From positions 62,001 to 126,000 of the forward strand of contig NZ_JACVMX010000001.1 in assembly GCF_014530035.1 (NCBI RefSeq): a stretch of DNA of 64,000 nt, given 5' to 3'. This stretch comes from Leucobacter sp. cx-328. GTDB taxonomy: Bacteria > Actinomycetota > Actinomycetes > Actinomycetales > Microbacteriaceae. The stretch's first letter is position 1; each line of letters begins with the position of its first letter. Both the position numbers and the translations under genes were made by a program. Shown here one piece after another: positions 52,382 through 60,297 of this stretch. Below the pieces are notes generated by a model. It had not been told where the DNA came from and made no database searches. It worked only from the letters and a program-made list of their open reading frames with translations.

Positions 52382-53887
52382 ATGCCAACGTTGCGCTCAC
52401 TCACCACGAAGTACTCGACTCTTTCGACGGAAGAGATCGATTGGCTAGAGCGCCTTGGTCTTGACCTCCCGCTGCTCGCTGACCTCTCGCTCAGTGACGT
52501 GGTGCTGTGGGTGCCGACGGAGGAGAATAGCTACCTCGCGATCGCGCACAGCCGTCCCGCTGGGTCGATCACGCTCTTCTACCGCGACATCATCGGTGAG
52601 TTCCTGCGCCACGACTGGCGCGAGGTGGTCGATAAGACCATGGAAACCGAGAAGCCCGCCGCTTCGACCTCGCCTGCTTGGTACGAGGAGCACCCGATGC
52701 GCCTGACGGCCTACTCGGTGAGCCGTCGCGACGAGCAGGGTGGCGTGCACGGTCCGTTCGCTGTCCTCACGGTGCACACGAGCGCTGAGGAGACACAGGT
52801 CGCCTCGCGCATCGCAGCCGCTTCGAAGGAGATCGCTGAAGACCTCTTCGGAATGGCACAGACGGGTCTCTTCCCGTCCATGAACTCTGAGTGGGGCAGC
52901 GCACAGGGTGCGCCGCGCGCCGCTGACGGTCTCGTGCGAATCAATCTCGAGGGCACTGCGACCTTCGTGAGCCCGAACACGCAGACCACCTTCTCCATGC
53001 TCGGCTACCGCGACGAGATTGAGGGTGAAAACTTCTCTGAGGTCATTGCCGAGATCGTCAAGGGCCAGTTCGACACCAACGAGTCACTGCCGCTCATCGC
53101 GCAGGGCAAGGTGGCGCGCCGTCATGAGATCCACGCACGCGGCCGTTCGGTGACGCTGCGTTCGATCCCGATCTACCACGGCAACACCCGTGTCGGTGGC
53201 GTGGTGCTGTCGCGCGACGTGACTGAGGTGCGTCAGCAGGCGCAGGAGCTCATCACGAAAGACGCGACGATCCGCGAGATTCACCACCGCGTGAAGAACA
53301 ACCTGCAGACCGTGGCCTCGCTGCTGCGCGTGCAGGCACGCCGCGCCCGCAGCGAGGAAGCCAAGCAGGTGCTTGGCCAGGCAATGCGCCGCGTTGCTGC
53401 GATTGCGGTGGTACACGATACGCTTTCGACCGGTCTGTCACAGATCGTCGACTTCGACGTCGTCTTCGATCGCGTGCTTGGCCTCGCGGCCGAGGTCGCG
53501 TCGCTACACAACACGACCGTGCAGCTCAAGCGTGTCGGCAAGTTCGGCGAGCTGCCCTCTGAGTACGCGACCCCGCTCGCGCTCGCGCTCACCGAGATCG
53601 TGACTAACGCGGTCGAGCACGGCCTTGCTGGCCGTGAGGGCGAGGTGTTCATCAAGGCGGATCGCACCGAGGAACGCCTGGCAGTCGAGGTCATCGACTC
53701 CGGCACCGGCCTTCCCGGTGGCACCGTTGGTGACGGCCTCGGAACGCAGATCGTGCGTACCCTCATCGAGGGTGAGCTCGGCGGCTCGATCGTGTGGGGC
53801 GCTGATGTTGCTGGCGGCACCCGCGTCGCAATTGAGGTGCCGCTGCACTGGCTCGCAGCAGAGACGCGGCCGATTCCCACGCTGTAG
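52382..53887 (+). CDS. pdtaS: PdtaS-type soluble sensor histidine kinase
   Basis: This is a 501-residue cytosolic kinase without membrane helices. An N-terminal GAF-like domain (residues 1-150), a PAS domain (about 170-290, with [13 protein letters not shown] start and [13 protein letters not shown]) and a HisKA_2 domain with the phospho-His in [20 protein letters not shown] are followed by a HATPase domain ([25 protein letters not shown]). This order is that of mycobacterial PdtaS, which acts with an ANTAR RNA-binding response regulator, here not in the window. The gene is leaderless by its -10 spacing. Confidence 0.87.
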   Translation: MPTLRSLTTKYSTLSTEEIDWLERLGLDLPLLADLSLSDVVLWVPTEENSYLAIAHSRPAGSITLFYRDIIGEFLRHDWREVVDKTMETEKPAASTSPAWYEEHPMRLTAYSVSRRDEQGGVHGPFAVLTVHTSAEETQVASRIAAASKEIAEDLFGMAQTGLFPSMNSEWGSAQGAPRAADGLVRINLEGTATFVSPNTQTTFSMLGYRDEIEGENFSEVIAEIVKGQFDTNESLPLIAQGKVARRHEIHARGRSVTLRSIPIYHGNTRVGGVVLSRDVTEVRQQAQELITKDATIREIHHRVKNNLQTVASLLRVQARRARSEEAKQVLGQAMRRVAAIAVVHDTLSTGLSQIVDFDVVFDRVLGLAAEVASLHNTTVQLKRVGKFGELPSEYATPLALALTEIVTNAVEHGLAGREGEVFIKADRTEERLAVEVIDSGTGLPGGTVGDGLGTQIVRTLIEGELGGSIVWGADVAGGTRVAIEVPLHWLAAETRPIPTL

Positions 53888-53913
53888 CGTGGTGTGGGGG
53901 TCGTTCTGAGAGG

Positions 53914-53919
53914 TACGAT
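53914..53919 (+). promoter_or_regulatory. -10 element of leaderless proS
   Basis: TACGAT is followed by AGACGG and the GTG at 53926. Confidence 0.55.
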
Positions 53920-53925
53920 AGACGG

Positions 53926-55692
53926 GTGATTACCCGGCTCAGCTCATTCTTTCTGAAGACCCTCCGCGAGGACCCTGCAGACGCAGAGGTCGCAAGCCAC
54001 AAGCTCATGGTCCGTGCAGGATACATTCGTCGCCAGTCGCCGGGTGTATTCGGCTGGATGCCTCTGGGCCTGCGTGTTCGCCGCAAGCTCGAGAACATCA
54101 TCCGTGAGGAGATGAACGCAGCTGGTGCGCACGAAGTGCACTTCCCTGCACTGCTGCCGCGCGAGCCTTACGAGGCAACCGGCCGCTGGGAAGAGTACGG
54201 CGACGCGCTCTTCCGTCTCCAGGACCGCCACGGCGCAGACCACCTGCTTGCTCCCACGCACGAGGAAGCCTTCACCACGATGGTGAAGGACATCATCTCG
54301 TCGTACAAGGAGCTGCCGGTCACCCTGTACCAGATTCAGGACAAGTACCGCGATGAGGCTCGTCCCCGCGCAGGCCTGCTGCGTGGCCGCGAGTTCAGCA
54401 TGAAAGATGCGTACTCGTTCGATGTCTCTGACGAGGGTCTCGCTGCAAGCTACGAGAACATGCGCGATGCATACGAGCGCATCTTCACCCGCCTGAACCT
54501 CGACTACGCAATTGTTGCGGCTGACGCCGGTGCAATGGGCGGATCGCGAAGCGAAGAGTTCCTGCTCCCCATCGAGATCGGTGAGGACACCTTTGTGCGT
54601 TCGGCTGGCGGCTACGCCGCAAACGTCGAGGCATACAAGACTCCGGTTCCCGCTGAGATTCCGTTCGACGGCCAGCCCGAGCCCGTGGTCTATGATTCGC
54701 CGAACACTCCGACGATCGACACCCTCGTCGCGCACACCAACGCTGTGCTGGCACGTGTGGACGGCCGCGAGTGGACCGCTGCTGACACGCTCAAGAACGT
54801 CGTGCTCGCAGTGACCGATCTCGAGGGCAACCGCGAGGTCGTCGTTATCGGCCTGCCCGGTGACCGCGATGTCGACATGAAGCGCGTTGAGGTTGCATTC
54901 CCCAACTGCGAGGTTGAGCCCGCAACAGCCGACGACCTGAAGAAGCACCCCGGCCTCGTTCCCGGCTACATTGGTCCGTCGCTCGACGGCGCTGCTGTGC
55001 TCGGCGAAGAGGGTTCGACCGGCGTTCGTTACCTGCTTGACCCCCGCGTTGTTTCGGGCACCTCATGGGTGACCGGTGCAAACATCGCTGAAAAGCACGT
55101 TGCGTACCTCGTTGCAGGCCGCGACTTCACCGCAGACGGCGTTGCAGATGTTGCAACCGTTCGCACCGGCGACCCCGCACCCGACGGAAGCGGCCCGATC
55201 GAGACCGCACGTGGCATGGAGATCGGCCACATCTTCCAGCTCGGTCGTAAGTACGCTGAGGCGCTCGGCGCTAAGGTGCTCGATGAGAACGGCAAGCTTG
55301 TCACCGTCACCATGGGTTCGTACGGCATTGGCGTGACCCGCATCATGGCGATTCTCGCTGAGCTCAACCACGACGACCGCGGCCTCATCTGGCCCCGCGA
55401 GATCGCTCCCTTCGACGTGCACGTTGTTGCAACGGGCAAGGATCCCGCGATCCAGGAGATCGCGACCGAGCTCGCAGAGAAGCTCGATGCAGCTCGCATT
55501 GAGGTTATCTTCGACGACCGCCCCAAGGTTTCGCCCGGCGTGAAGTTCGGCGATGCCGAGCTGCTCGGTGTTCCCCGCGTCGTCGTCATCGGTCGCGACG
55601 CGGCTGAGGGCTTCGCTGAGGTTTGGGACCGTGCCGCTGGCACCAAGGAAAAGGTTGCCATCTCGGAGGTTCCCGCACTGTTCGGTGCGTAA
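53926..55692 (+). CDS. proS: Proline-tRNA ligase
   Basis: This is a 588-residue class-II synthetase of the bacterial type with an editing (INS) insertion. Motif 1 lies in [22 protein letters not shown], motif 2 in [26 protein letters not shown], the editing domain spans about residues 225-395, and motif 3 is [16 protein letters not shown]. The anticodon-binding domain closes the protein ([19 protein letters not shown]). GTG start with a leaderless -10. A hairpin with TTTGCTT follows. Confidence 0.97.
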   Translation: MITRLSSFFLKTLREDPADAEVASHKLMVRAGYIRRQSPGVFGWMPLGLRVRRKLENIIREEMNAAGAHEVHFPALLPREPYEATGRWEEYGDALFRLQDRHGADHLLAPTHEEAFTTMVKDIISSYKELPVTLYQIQDKYRDEARPRAGLLRGREFSMKDAYSFDVSDEGLAASYENMRDAYERIFTRLNLDYAIVAADAGAMGGSRSEEFLLPIEIGEDTFVRSAGGYAANVEAYKTPVPAEIPFDGQPEPVVYDSPNTPTIDTLVAHTNAVLARVDGREWTAADTLKNVVLAVTDLEGNREVVVIGLPGDRDVDMKRVEVAFPNCEVEPATADDLKKHPGLVPGYIGPSLDGAAVLGEEGSTGVRYLLDPRVVSGTSWVTGANIAEKHVAYLVAGRDFTADGVADVATVRTGDPAPDGSGPIETARGMEIGHIFQLGRKYAEALGAKVLDENGKLVTVTMGSYGIGVTRIMAILAELNHDDRGLIWPREIAPFDVHVVATGKDPAIQEIATELAEKLDAARIEVIFDDRPKVSPGVKFGDAELLGVPRVVVIGRDAAEGFAEVWDRAAGTKEKVAISEVPALFGA

Positions 55693-55711
55693 GCCTTTCG
55701 GCTCTTACTAG

Positions 55712-55743
55712 GAGCGCGCTCACCCTTCGGGGTGGGCGCGCTC
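55712..55743 (+). terminator. proS terminator
   Basis: A 14-base stem with one mismatch and a TTCG loop is followed by TTTGCTT. Confidence 0.85.
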
Positions 55744-55830
55744 TTTGCTTAGTTCGGGCGGTCGCGGGTGCGGTTGCGTTGCTCTTGGGGTGATCTGTAC
55801 TTCGGGTGAGTGAGATTGGCAGCGCGTAGC

Positions 55831-55930
55831 GCTCAACCCCTCGAAAAGGGGCGTTTCTCTCGAGACGGATAGTTGCATGCAACAAAAGCGGGTCTGTTCG
55901 AGAGAAAGGGGTGTTTTCGGCGTAATTGGC
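55831..55930. repeat. Intergenic palindromic repeat, copy D
   Basis: Arms CAACCCCTCGAAAAGG and GGTGTTTTCGGCGTAATTG flank inner arms GTTTCTCTCGA and TCGAGAGAAA, with a loop that contains TTGCATGCAA. Same block order as copies A-C; orientation is as in copy C. Confidence 0.75.
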
Positions 55931-56184
55931 ACGCTGAGGTGCGCAGGATTGGCTCAACGCTGAGGCGTTCTGCGCTGCTCACAGGTGGGTCGGAGTTCCC
56001 CGGAGACGAGTTATCCACAAATTTGACTTCGCGACTTCAAATGTCAGTGGCTTCCACTAACGTCGACGACATCAGCACTACTCCCTGGCGGGGATGGCCG
56101 GTGAGCATTGCTGAAGCGTCGCACTGACGCGAGACCACTTTTGGCTGACGGGGGCGTTGCCAAGCCACTTGAAAGGAACGCCCC

Positions 56185-56478
56185 ATGGCAAATGTCACAG
56201 TCTCCTACGACGAGCTCAATGCAGCGGCCGGCCGGCTCGATGCTGGCAAGACCGAGATCATCGGCAAGCTGAGAGAAATGCAGCAGCAGATCCAGTCACT
56301 CGTGTCTTCAGGCTTCGTCACAGATAGTGCTTCGAAGCGATTTGAGTCTTCCTACGCTGAGTACACAGCATCAACGAACACCGTCGTTGAGAAACTCACC
56401 GAGATCCGCCAGTTTGTTCTGAGCGTTGCGCAGGCCCATCAGGAGATGGACGCGCAGATTGCAGCTCGCATTCAGTAG
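56185..56478 (+). CDS. WXG100 family type VII secretion protein
   Basis: This is a 97-residue helical-hairpin protein of the EsxA class. The turn that normally reads WxG is SGFVTDSAS, with Phe in place of Trp, a common variant in actinobacterial loci. A C-terminal HQEMDAQIAARIQ helix may hold the secretion signal; no clear YxxxD/E motif is present. AAAGGAACG precedes the ATG. It is the first gene of the type VII cluster and is probably both secreted and needed for ATPase assembly. Confidence 0.88.
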   Translation: MANVTVSYDELNAAAGRLDAGKTEIIGKLREMQQQIQSLVSSGFVTDSASKRFESSYAEYTASTNTVVEKLTEIRQFVLSVAQAHQEMDAQIAARIQ

Positions 56479-56492
56479 TTCCTCACTCTTTA

Positions 56493-56547
56493 GGGGTCGC
56501 TGGTGCATGCCAACCGTTGGACTACGGACGGCTGCACTGGTGACCCC
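56493..56547 (+). terminator. Intercistronic hairpin in the type VII locus
   Basis: GGGGTC pairs with GACCCC and an inner GTGCA pairs with TGCAC; some middle bases mismatch. It lies between the WXG100 gene and the next gene and could let the first gene be expressed in excess. Confidence 0.5.
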
Positions 56548-56592
56548 GCAGGTGATTGTGAATGACAACTTCTTCCACATGGAGGTATTGAA

Positions 56593-56898
56593 ATGGTTCT
56601 GCTCAACATCGGGCTGAACGACCTAACTGAAGCGGGAAACAAGCTGGTGTACGGCGGCAACCTGATGGTGCAAAACAACGTCCCCAGACCTCAAGACCTC
56701 GCGACCGGCGTGACAGGTATCGGCGGCGAAATTACAAGATTCTTGCTTGCGCTGCAGGTAGCGCGAGCGGCTCTTGCAGATGCTGCGAAGACCACCCACG
56801 GCGAGATCCGGGAATTGTGCGGTGAGCTGACCTCACTCGACAAGGAATTTGCAGGCGTTCTAGCGACGGGATTTGCGCTGAGGGGTGACGAGAAGTGA
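56593..56898 (+). CDS. Small helical partner-like protein of the type VII locus
   Basis: This is a 101-residue protein, mainly two long helices (from about residue 40 to 95: EITRFLLALQVARAALADAA, then TTHGEIRELCGELTSLDKEF) after a Gly/Asn-rich head. GGAGG precedes the ATG. No family was recognised, but size, helicity and place between a WXG100 gene and a large effector-like gene resemble the small partner proteins that guide LXG effectors to the secretion ATPase. Its stop overlaps the start of the next gene by four bases, so the two products are probably made in equal amounts and may form a complex. Confidence 0.65.
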   Translation: MVLLNIGLNDLTEAGNKLVYGGNLMVQNNVPRPQDLATGVTGIGGEITRFLLALQVARAALADAAKTTHGEIRELCGELTSLDKEFAGVLATGFALRGDEK

Positions 56899-58892
56899 GC
56901 ATCGTCCTTCCGAACATCCGCCAGCACCTCGGCCCTTCACCCATTAGCGGCAGCACGGCTGAGATGGAGGCGGTGCAAAAGTTCATCACTGACGTGGAGC
57001 GCGACGCGTCTGGCTACGACGCTGCGGTGCGTTCTGCGGCAGAGTGGCTTTCCCGTCAGTCGTCCGAGTCTGTTGAACGACTCCGCGTGAGACTACAAGA
57101 CACACTTTCTTCCGGGGCCAAGCGGGTGATCACGAGCACTACCGATGCCAAGACTGCAATTCGCACCTACGCCGCCGAGGTTGAGGCCGTTCACCGGGAA
57201 GCCCGCGCGGTGATGATCGACACCGAGATGGCGTTCTCCTACATCCGCAGGGCGGAAGCGAAGCTCTCTGAGATCGCCTACGAGATCGGTCGGCCTGGCC
57301 TGGTGCCTACGTATTGGAAAGAAATCCCAAACCCATTCCCACAACCCCGGCTTGATTCTCGCGGTGATGCAATGGATACGGCAGAGCGGGAGGCGATGAT
57401 CTCCCAAATGTGCAATATGTACGAGCACTCCTGGACGGTCGCGGCCAGCGAATGGAAGCAGGCGGTTGAAACTGCGACAGGGGCGCCCAGTAAGTGGGGT
57501 GCGCTTTGGGAGCGCAGACGAAATGCAGAAGACAAGTTGCGAAGGTTATTGCAAGACACCCCAATTGGGCACCTGATAGGGCTAAGTCAGAACTGCAAGG
57601 GCCTACAAGCAAAACGAACAATTGCACTTGGGTTGACCAGCGAAGTCTGGGGCGGGGTCGGAACCCCCGCCGAGTTCGAGATTGATTACCCGTCGTTAAG
57701 GGACCTCTTTGGCGGAGAACCTGGAGTGGCCTGGTGGGACTCACCGCCGGCACCCGAAGTCGTCATCTCCTGGTGGTTAGGTCTGACTGTCGAACAGCAA
57801 GAGTTTCTCATTCGCGAGCGGTCAATGGTTATTGGAAATCTTCCGGGCTTGTCATTCGTCACAAGAGATAGGGCGAATCGCGAAACCTTGCGAATTATTG
57901 CTGCGAACCCGGCAGGAATTTCGGCAGATACCGCGAGACTGTTATCCGGTCTTCAAACCGCCGTTGAAACGAAGCTCTCGGGACGTCTGGCCGGCGTCGA
58001 AAGGCACATCGTTTCCCTAAACACACTTGTTGACCCGCCTTGTGCAGCAATGAGCTTGGGAAACCTAGATCATGCGGAACGTATTACGTGGTTGGCAGCT
58101 GGCATGGAAAGTAATGCTCCCGCCGCGATTCGAAACTGGAACCAGGTGGGTCGCAACGTATTCGAAGAGCAGAATAGACACTCATCAACTGCTGGAGAAC
58201 ATGCTGTCGCTGTTTGGCTGGGGTATGACACCCCGGCCTTGGGTGATTCAGCGAGCTCCGCAGGAGTATTGGGGTCGGAGAAGGCCTTTGCCGGGGCGCA
58301 ACGACTTGCAGGTGAAATTGATGGCACTTACCGGAATTCGAGTCATGCTTCGACGCGAAATCTAGTTGTAAATGTAGGTGCTCATTCCTACGGCGTGAAC
58401 ACCGCGTCGATCGCGCTCACACTCACGAAGAGACCAGTGGATTCGTTCACAACATTTGGTAGTGCAGGCGTAGACATGCGTTATGTGGCGAATCTTTCAT
58501 CTTTGCATGTGCAAGAACGCGAGCCCGGTCAGCCCGCAATCTACGCAGTACATGCGGAGGGCGACGATATTGCTCCTGTAGGGGCCGCATTTTCGGGCCG
58601 TAAAACCTTTACGGAACAGCCGCAACGGATACTCGGCTTAGAAGGACCGGCAAGTATGCCTGGAGTACTGGTGTTTTCTGCTGAGGGCGTTGAAAGCCAA
58701 GGGCTTCGAAGTACGGACGGTCATGCGGTCATCGGTGATGGCAACGACAACGGGTTCATGGGACATAGCGCGTCTGACGGGCACGGGTATCTGGACCGAA
58801 GGACGCAGTCTCTTAACTCGTTTGCGCGCATTACGTCTGATCCAAAAGGAGCTGAAGTAACTGGCGGATTCAAAAGGTCAATCGGAAAGTGA
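56895..58892 (+). CDS. Putative type VII effector with a C-terminal alpha/beta-hydrolase (DUF1023-like)
   Basis: This is a 665-residue protein. The first 300 residues are largely helical and may form the export domain. The second half resembles the DUF1023 alpha/beta-hydrolases of actinobacteria: NLVVNVGAHSYGVNTASIAL holds the probable nucleophile S498, followed by YAVHAEGDDIAPVG with a candidate Asp and a His in SDGHGYLD near the end. The classical GHSYG reads AHSYG. It has no Sec signal, fitting export by the type VII system. The two lipoprotein genes behind it are candidate immunity genes. The substrate (lipid, ester or wall component) is unknown. Confidence 0.7.
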   Translation: MSIVLPNIRQHLGPSPISGSTAEMEAVQKFITDVERDASGYDAAVRSAAEWLSRQSSESVERLRVRLQDTLSSGAKRVITSTTDAKTAIRTYAAEVEAVHREARAVMIDTEMAFSYIRRAEAKLSEIAYEIGRPGLVPTYWKEIPNPFPQPRLDSRGDAMDTAEREAMISQMCNMYEHSWTVAASEWKQAVETATGAPSKWGALWERRRNAEDKLRRLLQDTPIGHLIGLSQNCKGLQAKRTIALGLTSEVWGGVGTPAEFEIDYPSLRDLFGGEPGVAWWDSPPAPEVVISWWLGLTVEQQEFLIRERSMVIGNLPGLSFVTRDRANRETLRIIAANPAGISADTARLLSGLQTAVETKLSGRLAGVERHIVSLNTLVDPPCAAMSLGNLDHAERITWLAAGMESNAPAAIRNWNQVGRNVFEEQNRHSSTAGEHAVAVWLGYDTPALGDSASSAGVLGSEKAFAGAQRLAGEIDGTYRNSSHASTRNLVVNVGAHSYGVNTASIALTLTKRPVDSFTTFGSAGVDMRYVANLSSLHVQEREPGQPAIYAVHAEGDDIAPVGAAFSGRKTFTEQPQRILGLEGPASMPGVLVFSAEGVESQGLRSTDGHAVIGDGNDNGFMGHSASDGHGYLDRRTQSLNSFARITSDPKGAEVTGGFKRSIGK

Positions 58893-58920
58893 AAGCAAGC
58901 TTACGAAAGAAAGAGAATCT

Positions 58921-59637
58921 ATGACGAAAACACTCTTTAGATACCTATGCGTTGGGCTATCCGGGCTTGTTCTTTTTTCTACGGCTTCTTGCTCGGATGC
59001 TGGAAATGAGAAGTACTGGGGAAACGGCGCAACGTCAGTTGAACAGAGGCGTTGGATCGGAGCGCAATTTGAATTAGTAATTGGGGTGATCGGTATCGAA
59101 CGTGGTTGGGTCCAAGGGTACGATCCGCAACTTGTGGAGTGGAGAAACGACGCTGCATCACGCGGGCGGATTCTTGATTCTTTTGGCCCAGGGACGTGCT
59201 CGAAAAGATTTAGTGACGATATTGAACGGATGAACTTCATCGGGCTACTCAAGAACAGCGAGTTTGTTGGTGACGCAAGTGACGCTCTACGAAACGTCGA
59301 ATCCCTGCTAACAGCCTCTGGCTGGGTAGCGAAGTATTCAGAGGGTCCGAGCGTGGGGGAAGCTGTTGTTAGGGCAATCCGAGATGATGGCGCGGGAATC
59401 GATCTTCACTCTCTGAAACGCGGCTTGACGCTGTCGGTGACCTCGCCGTGTTCATCGATGCCCTACGACTTCGGCGGTCTAGACCGCGACACAGTACCGA
59501 GCGTTCTGGATCCGGTGGTGAATGACTTCCGCAGGCTTCCCAACACGAAGGAAGAGCGCGCGGCTTGGAGCCCAATGCAGAGAGACCCCAAGGAAGAACA
59601 GCTAAACCGCGAGCTCGAAGAGGAGCCGAAGCGATGA
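58921..59637 (+). CDS. Lipoprotein, putative immunity protein (paralog 1)
   Basis: This is a 238-residue lipoprotein with a signal peptide ending in STASC (lipid Cys at residue 21). The mature part shares its plan with the next gene: QRRWIGAQFELVIGVIGIERGWVQGYDP, a middle with CSKRFSDDIERM, and VTSPCSSMPYDFGGLDRDTVPSVLDP. An acidic tail of about 20 residues is extra. A GAAAGAAAGAG site precedes the ATG. Being outside the membrane and directly behind a putative effector, it may protect the producer from that effector; this is inference. Confidence 0.65.
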   Translation: MTKTLFRYLCVGLSGLVLFSTASCSDAGNEKYWGNGATSVEQRRWIGAQFELVIGVIGIERGWVQGYDPQLVEWRNDAASRGRILDSFGPGTCSKRFSDDIERMNFIGLLKNSEFVGDASDALRNVESLLTASGWVAKYSEGPSVGEAVVRAIRDDGAGIDLHSLKRGLTLSVTSPCSSMPYDFGGLDRDTVPSVLDPVVNDFRRLPNTKEERAAWSPMQRDPKEEQLNRELEEEPKR

Positions 59638-60266
59638 CGCGTCAATTCAAGTTATGGCGGGCAGCTCTGGCGCTCCTTCTCTGCTCGAGCGCCCTGACAT
59701 TTTCAGGCTGCAGCGCCGCCGAAGAAACGAGCGAGACACGATGGCCCACTGACACCGAGCTAGTAGATCTCAGACGGTGGATGGGAGGCACGTACGACTC
59801 CTTGGTTTCGGCGACTGGCATCAGCGACGGGTGGACTGTGAGCTCCTCAACCGGTGACGTTGCGTGGGACGGATCGCTGGAAAACAGGCTGCGTGCGCTT
59901 GATGCGTTGCGTCCGGTCGCATGTGAGATGCCCTACGGAATGACCGAGAGCCGGAACCGACTTCATGAGAAGCTCACGTTGGCTGGCGACGGGGTTGACT
60001 ATGTGGAGTCAGCAGAACGCATGTTTGCGTTTCTCGAAGCAGACAGCTGGCTCGTGGTGTTTTACAACGAACCAGAGCCCGGCCAGTGGGAATACGAAGC
60101 ATCGGTTGACGGAGAAGCCACAATCAGAATTCACGTCAGTGAAGAATCACTCTTCGTCACCGTGGATTCACCGTGTTCTTCTGCTCTTACGATGTTGGAT
60201 CTCAACGAGATCGACCGTCAGCCGAGTGTGATGGACGCTGACTCGCAGCGAGGCGTCAGAACGTGA
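59634..60266 (+). CDS. Lipoprotein, putative immunity protein (paralog 2)
   Basis: This is a 210-residue lipoprotein; signal peptide with FSGC lipobox (Cys at residue 25). The start is the ATG that overlaps the previous stop (ATGA), not the upstream in-frame codon. It is a diverged tandem copy of the preceding protein: DLRRWMGGTYDSLVSATGISDGWTVSS aligns with the first, as do the pair of Cys-containing segments and the closing VDSPCSSALTMLDLNEIDRQPSVMD. The conserved SPCSS and an earlier Cys suggest a disulfide. Duplication with divergence is typical of immunity genes facing variable effectors. Confidence 0.65.
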   Translation: MTRQFKLWRAALALLLCSSALTFSGCSAAEETSETRWPTDTELVDLRRWMGGTYDSLVSATGISDGWTVSSSTGDVAWDGSLENRLRALDALRPVACEMPYGMTESRNRLHEKLTLAGDGVDYVESAERMFAFLEADSWLVVFYNEPEPGQWEYEASVDGEATIRIHVSEESLFVTVDSPCSSALTMLDLNEIDRQPSVMDADSQRGVRT

Positions 60267-60297
60267 GATCGAATGACACAAACTGGAGTTTAGATCG

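Larger units (their letters stand above)
55693..56184. other. Intergenic region between proS and the type VII locus
   Basis: It holds the proS terminator, repeat copy D and, from 55932 to 56184, a stretch with a single TTATCCACA word and the AAAGGAACG ribosome site of the WXG100 gene. No other gene is supported. Confidence 0.6.

Noticed and set aside
56011-56019. Perfect DnaA box word TTATCCACA
   Set aside because: It is a single copy without other boxes, AT-rich unwinding region, dnaA or dnaN nearby, so an origin is not supported.
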